The notes under the pieces: model-generated | Told to the model about the DNA's origin: nothing | Databases searched by the model: none | What the model saw: the letters and a program-made list of their open reading frames with translations, nothing else | Made by a program: the position numbers and the translations under genes | Part shown: piece by piece, positions 20,501 through 29,500 of the stretch | Layout: each line of letters begins with the position of its first letter | How positions within the stretch are numbered: the first letter of the stretch is position 1 | NCBI GenBank assembly: GCA_040221095.1 | Contig: JAVJVP010000008.1 | Location: forward strand, 1-64,000 | Source: UBA1479 sp040221095 | GTDB lineage: Bacteria > Pseudomonadota > Alphaproteobacteria > Rhodospirillales > Casp-alpha2 | Length of the DNA: 64,000 bases | Direction: 5' to 3'

Positions 20501-23500
20501 CGGCATCGGCCAGTTCCAGGGTCGGCGCATCCGCATCGGGATCGACGCTGACGGTCATGGAGCCTTCGACCGAACTGGTCGTCACCGCACCCGTATCCGG
20601 ATCGGTGTCCAGGGACGTCGCGACCACGTTCAGGGAGAAGTCGGCGTCGGAATTTTCCGGCGGCGTGATGGTCAGGCCTTCAAGCTGATCACCGGCGAAC
20701 AGGAAGGTGGTGTTTTCCGGGGTCGCCGTGAAGGACGAGCCGTCGGCAAGGGTCAGCACGGCGCCCGGGGGCACCTCGGAGATGGTGACGCTGAGGACTT
20801 CCGAGCCGTCCGTGTCGTTCAGACCGGCCGAGATATTCAGCGGGATCGCCGAGTCTTCGCTGCCGGTGACGCTGCCGACGGTCAGGCTCGGCACGTCGGC
20901 GACGGCGTCGACGCCGACGTTGATGGTGCCGGTCGCGGGCTCGGACGTGCTGTTGCCGTCCGTGGTGACGACGGAGACGTTCAGCGGGAAGTCGGTGCCG
21001 CTGCCAGCAGGCGGCTCAATCTGCAAGCCGGCCAGGTCGGCCTCGCTCAGCACCGCGACGCCGTCGGTCACGTTGATGGGGCCGTTGGCGTTGGACAGCA
21101 CCGCGCCATCCGGAATGCCGGACAGGGTGATCTGCGCCGTTTCGCTTTCGTCCGCCTTGTCGATGGTGATCGGCAGGGCGATGGCCGTGTCTTCGTCGCC
21201 CTGGGCGGCCCCCAGGGTCACGGTGGCGCCGTCGGCCCCACCGGCCACGTCGACACTGATGGTACCGGTGGTCGTTTCGGACACGTCGCCTTCATCCGTG
21301 GTCGTCGCCGACACGGTGATATCGAAGTTGCCGGAGAAATCGGCCGGCGGCGTGATTTCCAGGCCGTCCAATTCGCCTTCGGCCAGGGTGACGGAGCCGT
21401 TCACGATCTCGAGCGGCTCGCCGTTGCGGGTCAGCAGCGCCCCTTCGGGGATGTTGGACAGGGTCACGGACAGGGTTTCAGAGCCGTCGGTGTCCAGTTC
21501 CGTCACGTCGATGGTCAGCGGAATCGCCGTGTCTTCGGCGCCGGTGGCCGTGGTATCGGCCACCTGGGCGCCGTCGGCAACGCCCTGGACCGTGACGTCC
21601 AGGGTGGCCGGCGCCGAAGTCGCCGTGGTGACGTCTCCCGTATCCGGATCGGTTTCCTGTGCCGTTGCCGTGATGGTCAGTTGGAAGTCGTCGCTGCTGT
21701 CGGCCGGCGGCGTGATGGTCAGGCCCTCAAGCTGCGCCGGGGTCAGGGTGACGCTGTTGCTGGTTTCCGAAGCGGTGAAGGTCAGGCCGCCCGGCAGGGT
21801 CAGGGTCGCACCAGCCGGAATGTCGGAGATCGTGACCCCCGTCACCTCGCCGTTGATGTCCTGAGCCGCTGCCGCGGCGTCGATGTTCAGCGCGATGGGC
21901 GTGTCTTCGTCACCGGTCGCCGCATCGGCGGTCACCGTCGGCGCATCGGCCTGGGATGCCACGGACACGTCAATGGTCGCCGTCTGGGTTGCCGTGTCGC
22001 CGCCGTCGCCTTCCGTCGAGGTCGCAGTGACAGTCAACTGGAAGTCTTCGCCGCTGTCGGCGCCCGGGGTCACGGACAGACCGTCGAGGTCGCCCGAGGA
22101 CAGAGTCCAGGTGCCGTCTTCATTCTTCGTGCCGGCGGACAGGGTCGCATCCGCGGGCACGCCCGAGATGGTGATGCTGAGACTTTCCGAGCCGTCCGCG
22201 TCGGTCAGGGACGAAGCAATGTCGAGGGCGATCGGGCCGCCGTCTTCCGTGCCGGAAACGGCGCTGTCGACCGTCAAGGTCGGCACGTCGGCGACGCCGT
22301 CGACGCCGACACTGATCGTGCCGGTCGCGGGATCGGAGATCGACGTTCCGTCCGTGGTAACCACAGAGACGCCGAGGTCGAAATCAACGTCGCTGTCGGC
22401 CGGCGGCGTGATCTGCAAGCCGGCGAGGTCAGCTTCGCTCAACACCGCGACGCCGTCGGTCACCGTGATCGGACCGTTGGCGTTGGACAGGATCGCACCC
22501 TGCGGGATACCGGACAGAGTGATCTCGGCCGTTTCGCTGTCGTCCGCCTTGTCGATGGAGATCGGCAGGGCGATGCCCGTGTCCTCGTCGCCCGAAGCCG
22601 TGATGTCAGCGACGGCCGCGCCATCGGCCGCACCGGAAACATCGACGGAAACAGCGCCCAGCGCCGTTTCGGACACATCGCCCTCGTCGGTCGTGGTCGC
22701 CGAGACGGTCAACTCGAAATTGCCAGAGAAATCGGCCGGCGGCAGGATGGCCAGGCCGTCCAGTTCGCCCTCGCCAAGGGTCACGGAGCCGTCTTCGTTG
22801 ACGGCGACCGGCTCACCATTGCGCATGATGACCGCACCCTGGGGGATGTTCGACAAGGTGACGGAGAGAGTTTCCGAGCCGTCCGTGTCCAGTTCGGTCA
22901 CATCGACCGTGAACGGTATGGCCGTGTCCTCGACCCCGGCTGCCGAGGTGTCGCTCACCGTGGCGCCGTCCGCGACGCCCTGAACGGTGACGGACAGGTT
23001 CTGGCTGGTTTCCGCGATCGAGCCATCCGATTCAGTGGAGGTTGCGGTCACCGTCAGATTGAAGTCCTCGTTGGAATCAGCCGGCGCCGTGATCGTCAAG
23101 CCATCAAGGTCAGCGCCGTTCAGCGTCCAGGTTCCGTCGCCGTTATCCGTGCCGTGATTGAGAACCGCTCCTGCCGGCACCCCGGAAATCGTGATGCTCA
23201 AAACCTCACTGTCGTCGGACAGGCCGGCATCGATGTTCAGCGCGATGGGCTGATCTTCCGCGCCGGCGGCGTCGGTCAGGGTCAGTGTCGGCGCATCAGC
23301 CTGGGCGTCGACAACAACGTTCATGGTGCCGGTGACGCTTTCCGTGGAGGTGTCGCCGGTATCGGGGTCCGTGTCGGTCGCAGTCGCCGTGACGGTCAAG
23401 GTGAAGTCGGTATCGTCATCGTCGGCCGGCGTGACGGTCAGCCCCGCCAGTTCGGCGCCGGACAGAGTCCAGGTGCCGTTTTCGTTCTTCGTGCCTGCGG

Positions 23501-26500
23501 ACAGGGTTGCGCCTTCGGGTACGCCCGAGATCGTGACGCTCAGGCTTTCCGAGCCGTCCAGGTCGCCCAGGCCCGCCTGAATGTTCAGCGGGATCGCGCT
23601 GTCTTCCGCGCCCGACACATCGCCGATCGTCAGGCTTGGCACGTCGGCCACGCCGTCGACACCGACATTGATCGTGCCGGTCGTCGGCTCGGAGGTCGAG
23701 ACCCCGTCCGTGGTGACGACGGAAACACCAACCTGGAAATCCGCGCCGCTGTCGGCGGGCGGCGTGATCTGCAGGCCGGCAAGGTCCGCTTCGCTCAGCA
23801 CCGCGATGCCGTCGACCACCGTGATTGGGCCGCTGGTGTTGGACAGGGTCGCCCCTTCCGGAATGCCGGACAGGGTGATCTCGGCCGTTTCGCTGTCGTC
23901 CGCCTTGTCGATGGAGATCGGCAGGGCGATCGCCGTATCCTCGTCGCCCGAGGTCGCGGCGACGTTCAGGTCAGCGCCGTCGGCCTGCCCCGCCACGTCG
24001 ACGGAGATCGAGCCGAGCGCCGCTTCGGACACATCGCCTTCATCCGCAGTCGTCGCCGAAACGGCGATGTCGAAGGAGCCGGAGAAATCGGCCGGCGGCA
24101 GGATGGCCAGGCCGTCCAGTTCGCCCTCGCCCAGGGTCACCGTGCCGTCCTCGTTGACGGCCACCGGCTCGCCATTGCGCATGATGACCGCGCCCTGGGG
24201 AATATTGGACAGGGTCACGGACAGGGTTTCGGAGCCGTCCGTATCCAGTTCGGCAACGTCGACCGTAATCGGGATCAAGGTATCTTCCAGGCCCGTGGCC
24301 ACCGTGTCGGTGACGACGGCGCCGTCGGCGACGCCTTGAACCGTCACGTTCATCGTGCCCTGGGTCGTGGCGATCGAACCGCCGTCCTTCGCTGTCGCGG
24401 TCACCGTCAGCTGGAAGTCGTCGGCGCTGTCGGCCGGCGGGGTGATCGCGATGTCGCCACCCACCAGGCCGTTCGGAATTTTCGCGACCCCGTCGACGAC
24501 CGTGACCTGAACCGGGTTTCCGGCCGGATTGGTCACCGTCAGTACGGCGCCGTCGGGAATGCCCGAGATGCTGAGGCTCAGAACTTCCGATTCATCCGGA
24601 AGCGTCGCCGTGATGTCCAGCGGGATCGCCGTGTCCTCGTTGCCCACCGCATCCGTCAGCGTCAGAACGGGCGCGTCGGCGTCGGCGCTGACGTCGACGA
24701 AGATTTCGCCCGTGGCAACCGCCTGATCGCCGCCGTCCGCTTCCGTAGCCGTCACGGTCACGCTCAAGGTGAAGTCCGTGCTGTCGTTCGCTGCCGGGGT
24801 AATGGTCAGGCCATTCAAGTCCTCGGCCGACAGCGTCCAAACGCCCGTTTCGGTATTGTAGGAACCGGCGGAGAGCGTCGCCCCCGCAGGCACGCCAGAG
24901 ATCGTGACGCTCAGGCTTTCCGAGCCGTCCAGATCGTTCAGGCCCGCCTGGATGTTCAGCGGGATCGCGCTGTCTTCCGCGCCCGCGGCATTCGTCAGGT
25001 TCAGGGACGGCACGTCGGCGACACCGTCAACGCCGACGTTGATCGTGCCGGTCACCGGGTCGGAGACGGCGTCGCCGTCCCGGGTCACGACGGACACGCC
25101 GATCGGCATGTCGACGTCGCTGTCTTCCGGCGGCGTGATCTGCAGGCCGTTAAGCTGTTCCTCGTTAAGGATGACCGTGCCGTTGGTCACCGGGATCTCG
25201 ACGATATTTCCGGCGCCATCCACATATTCCAGCTTGGCCCCGCCCGGGATGCCGGACAACGTGATTTCGGCCGTATCGCCTTCATCGACCTTGGTGACCG
25301 TGATCGGCAGAGCGATCGCCGTGTCCTCGTCGCCCTGGGCAACCCCAAGGTCGATATCCGCGCCATCCGCGACATCAGGCGGCGCAATGGTCACGGATGC
25401 CGTGTTCGACGCCGTTGTGCCGTCTTCTTCGGAAACCGCCGTGACGGTCAGGTTATATTCACTGTCCAACCCGACCGGTGAAATGATCGTCAGATCGCTC
25501 AGGTCAAGGCCGCCCGGGAACGTCACCGTATAGGCCGCCGGTTCCGGCAGGTCCTGCCCGCCGCCCAGCACGCCGCCGACCGTATCCACGATATCGGTAA
25601 TCAGATTGCCACTTGCATCGACAGCCGTCAGCGTCACTTCCTGTCCATTCAGCAGCAACCGGGCGCCCGGCGGAATGTCGGAAATGGTGATCGACTGGAT
25701 CGTTTCGGCGCCATCCTCGTTTCCGGCGCCGGAGGCATTTATGTCGGCAACCGCCGCGTTGATGTTGAGGGGGATTTCCGCCCCTTCGGCGGGCCCCGTT
25801 CCCACGCTCAGGTTCGGCACATCGGCGATGCCGTCGACATCGACCCCGATCGTTCCCGTCGTCGGCTCGGACCGGTCGTCCCCGTCGATCGTGACCACGG
25901 ACACGCCCAGGTCGAAATCAAGGTCACTGTCCGTCGGCGGCTGAATCTGAAGCCCCGCCAGATCGGCTTCGCTCAACACCACCGTGCCGTCCTCGTTGAC
26001 GGTGATCGGACCATTGGCGTTGGACAGCACCGCACCCTGCGGAATACCGGACAGGGTGATCTCGGCCGTTTCGCTTTCGTCCGCCTTGTCGATGGAGATC
26101 GGCAGCGCAATGGCCGTGTCTTCGTTGGTGGTCACGCTTTCCACGGTCAGGGTCGCGCCGTCTGCAACCGCATCGACGGTCACCGCGATGGCCCCGGTGG
26201 TCGTCGCCGTGGTCTTGGCGCCGGTGTCCGGATCCGTTTCCGTCGAAGTGGCGGTCACGTTCAACGTAAAGTCGCCGTCATCGTTGAGCCCCGGCGTGAC
26301 GGTCAGGCCGTCAAGCTGATCCGGGGTCAAGGTCCAGGTGCCGTTTTCGGCATCGTAGGTCCCGGCGGACAGGGTCGCCCCTTCGGGCACGCCCGTGATG
26401 GTCACGCTCAGCACTTCGCTGTCGTCGTTGAGGCTCGCCTGAATGTTCAGCGGGATCGCCGCATCTTCCGCACCCGAAACGCCGCCCACGGCAAGGGTCG

Positions 26501-29500
26501 GCGCATCAGCCTGGGCGATGATGTTCAACGGCACGTCAATGGGCGCGGACGTTTCATAATCGATTGCACCCGTTTCTGGGTCCGTCTGCGAAGCCGTGGC
26601 GGAGACCTGCAGGGTGAAGTTCGCGTCGAAGTTTTCCGGCAGGTTGAGCTGCACGCCGCCCAGGTCTTCAGCCGCGATGGTAAAGGTGCCATCGCCGTTG
26701 TCCGTGACCGGGCCGCTGAGGGTCACGCCCTCGGGCAGGCCGCCGATGGTGAAGGAGGCGATTTCCTCGCCCGGTTCCACCGTCACGGCGCTGAACAGGG
26801 CGCCCACGTCGATGGCGCCCGCGTCTTCGTTGAAGGCCAGGGCGTCGGTTCCGGCGGCGGTTACCACCGGCGCTTCCGCATCGGGGGCCAGGGTGACGGT
26901 CAGGACCTGTTCGCTGGTCGTGGTTTGGGCCACGCCGTCCACGGTCGCCACGGATTGGGAAGTGGCAGACACGGTGATGTGCATGTCCGTGGCGCTGTTG
27001 GGCGGCGGCAGGATCGCCAGGCCCTCGGGCACCACGCCGTCAGCGAAGGTGATCGCGCCGTCGACGACCTCAAGCGGCACGCCGTTCACGCTCAACACCG
27101 CCCCTTCGGGGATGCCGGACAGAGTCACACTGAGAGTCTCGGTGCCGTCCGCGACGCCGTCAGCCAGGGAAGCGCTGATCGGCAGAGCGACGGCCACGTC
27201 TTCAACCGTTGAGGTATCGACCGCCGACACGTCCAGGTCGGGCATGGCCGCGTTCAGCAGGTCCTCGACCGTGATGGTCAAGTCGCCGAACTGTAGAACC
27301 TCGACGTCGATCAGGGTGTCGTTGCCGTCGATGTCGCTGCCGCCGACGCTCAGCTCGCCGCTGTCGCTGTCCAGGTTGACGGTGAATTCCTCAAAACTGT
27401 CTTCGAACACGGCCGTGTCCGTGCCTTCGCCGCCGATGATGGTATCGTCACCGCCGCCGCCGGCCAGGATGTCATCGCCCAGACCGCCGGCAAGCACGTT
27501 GGCGCCGTCGGAGCCGACGATGATGTCGTCGCCGGCACCGCCGACGACGTTTTCAATGCCGCTCAGAAGGTCATAATCGTAATCGCCGCTGGCGGCCGCA
27601 CCGGCCGCGTCGGCGGCATCGATGTCGCCGTCGCCGTCGAAATCGAACAAGGGAACCGCAACGCCGGACTGACCGGGATCGTCCGTCAGGTTGACGTAGA
27701 TGGGAGATGCCGGATCAAGGGCGGAATAATCCACCGTATCCGTGCCGATCCCGCCGATGAAGGCGTCGGAGCCGCCCTGCCCGCCGATGAAGGTGTCGTC
27801 GCCTTCTTCGCCGAACACGACGTCGTCGCCTGCGGTGCCGGTGATGACGTCGTCACCCTCGCCCGCGTAGACGACCGCGTCATCGTCCATCTGGAAGATA
27901 TCGTCACCGCCGGTCAGAACATCGCGGTTCACGTCGACGTCGATGGTCGCCGTCTGGGTCGCCGTGTCGCCGCCGTCACTTTCCGTGGAGGTCGCGGTCA
28001 CTGTGATTTGGAAGTCAGTGTCAAAGTCATCGCCGACGCTGACGGACAGACCGTCAAGCTGTTCCGGAGTCAGGGTCCAAGTGTCTGTCGCGGCATCATA
28101 GGTGCCTGCGCTGAGTGTCGCACCGGCGGGCACCCCGGAAATGGACACACTGAGAGTCTCGGAGCCGTCCGTGTCCGTCAGAGCCGAGGAAATATCGAGC
28201 GGGATCGCGTCGCCACGGAAACCGGTACCTTCAATGGCGGAACCGACTTCCAGCGTCGGCACGTTGGCCACCCCGGCGACACCGACATTGATGGTTCCGG
28301 TGGCCGGGTCAGAGACACTGTCGCCATCTCTGGTCACGACGGAAACGCCGATGTCGAAATCAACATCGCTGAAGGCCGGCGGCGTGATCTGCAAGCCGGC
28401 CAAGTCGGCTTCGCTCAATACCACAGTACCGTCTTCGTTGACCGTGATCGGGCCGTTGGCATTGGTCAGAACCGCACCCTGCGGAATGCCGGATAGGGTG
28501 ATTTCCGCTGTTTCGCTAACGTCCGCCTTGTCGATGGTGATCGGCAAGGCAATGGCCGTGTCTTCGTTACCGATGACATCGCCCAGCACAAGAGTCGCGC
28601 CCTCAGCCAGATCGAACGGATCGACGGTCAGAGACTGAGCCGGCAACGTCAGGCTGTCGCCATTCGTTTCCGTCGTCGTCGCGGTGACGCTCAGGTTAAA
28701 CAGGTCTTCGCCGATCGGAACGATGCTGAGACCGGAAAGCTGGCCCTGCGACAACGTAACGCTGGTGTTGCCTTCGGTCGCGGTGAAAGTCGTGCCGTCG
28801 CCGAGGTTCAGCGTCGACCCGACCGGGATGTCCCCGATCGTCACGGTGACGGTTTCGCTGCCGTCCGTGTCCGGGGTCGTCGCGATGATGTTCAGGGGAA
28901 CCGCGCCCGCGACTTCGTCGCCAACCGTCATGCTCAGCGTCGGCACATCTGCCACGCCCGCCACGTCAACCGTGATGGTCCCCGTCGTCGCACTCGACAC
29001 CACGCCACCTTCCGTCGTGGTGGCGGATACGTTGATGTTGAAGCTGCCGGAATAGTTTTCCGGCGGAGTGATGTTGAGACCACTGATCTGGGCCTCGGTC
29101 AGGGTGGCCGAACCGCCGGCCACGGTAATCGTCGTGCCGCCGCTGCGCAGAACCGCGCCCTCGGGAATTCCGTTGAGCGTGACCGACAGGGTATCGTTCG
29201 CGTCGACCTTGTTGACCGTCAACGGCAGATTGATCACCCCGTCTTCAAGACCACTTCCAGTGCCCGCGGCGACAGACGCGCCATCGCCGACGAACACCTG
29301 TTCAGTCTCGCTCGGTTTATTTGCCGGAGCATCGGTGTTGGTCGGTGTCGTCGTATTGTTTTGGGGGGTGGTGTTTTCACCCAAGCCAGTGTCCTGGGTG
29401 CCCGGGGCGAAGGGATCGATCTCGGTGGTAACGTCGGTGAAATCTTCCTGGAAGCCCTGCTGACCACCAGCCTGCGTGTCCAGATTGTTCAAGTCCTCGG

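Noticed and set aside
17595..25481. A 2,628-codon open frame on the plus strand, opposite the adhesin
   Set aside because: It is the antisense shadow of repetitive, GC-rich adhesin codons. Its translation is low-complexity Arg/Gly/Val/Asp sequence with no family resemblance, no ribosome binding site, and the opposite frame is a well-supported protein.
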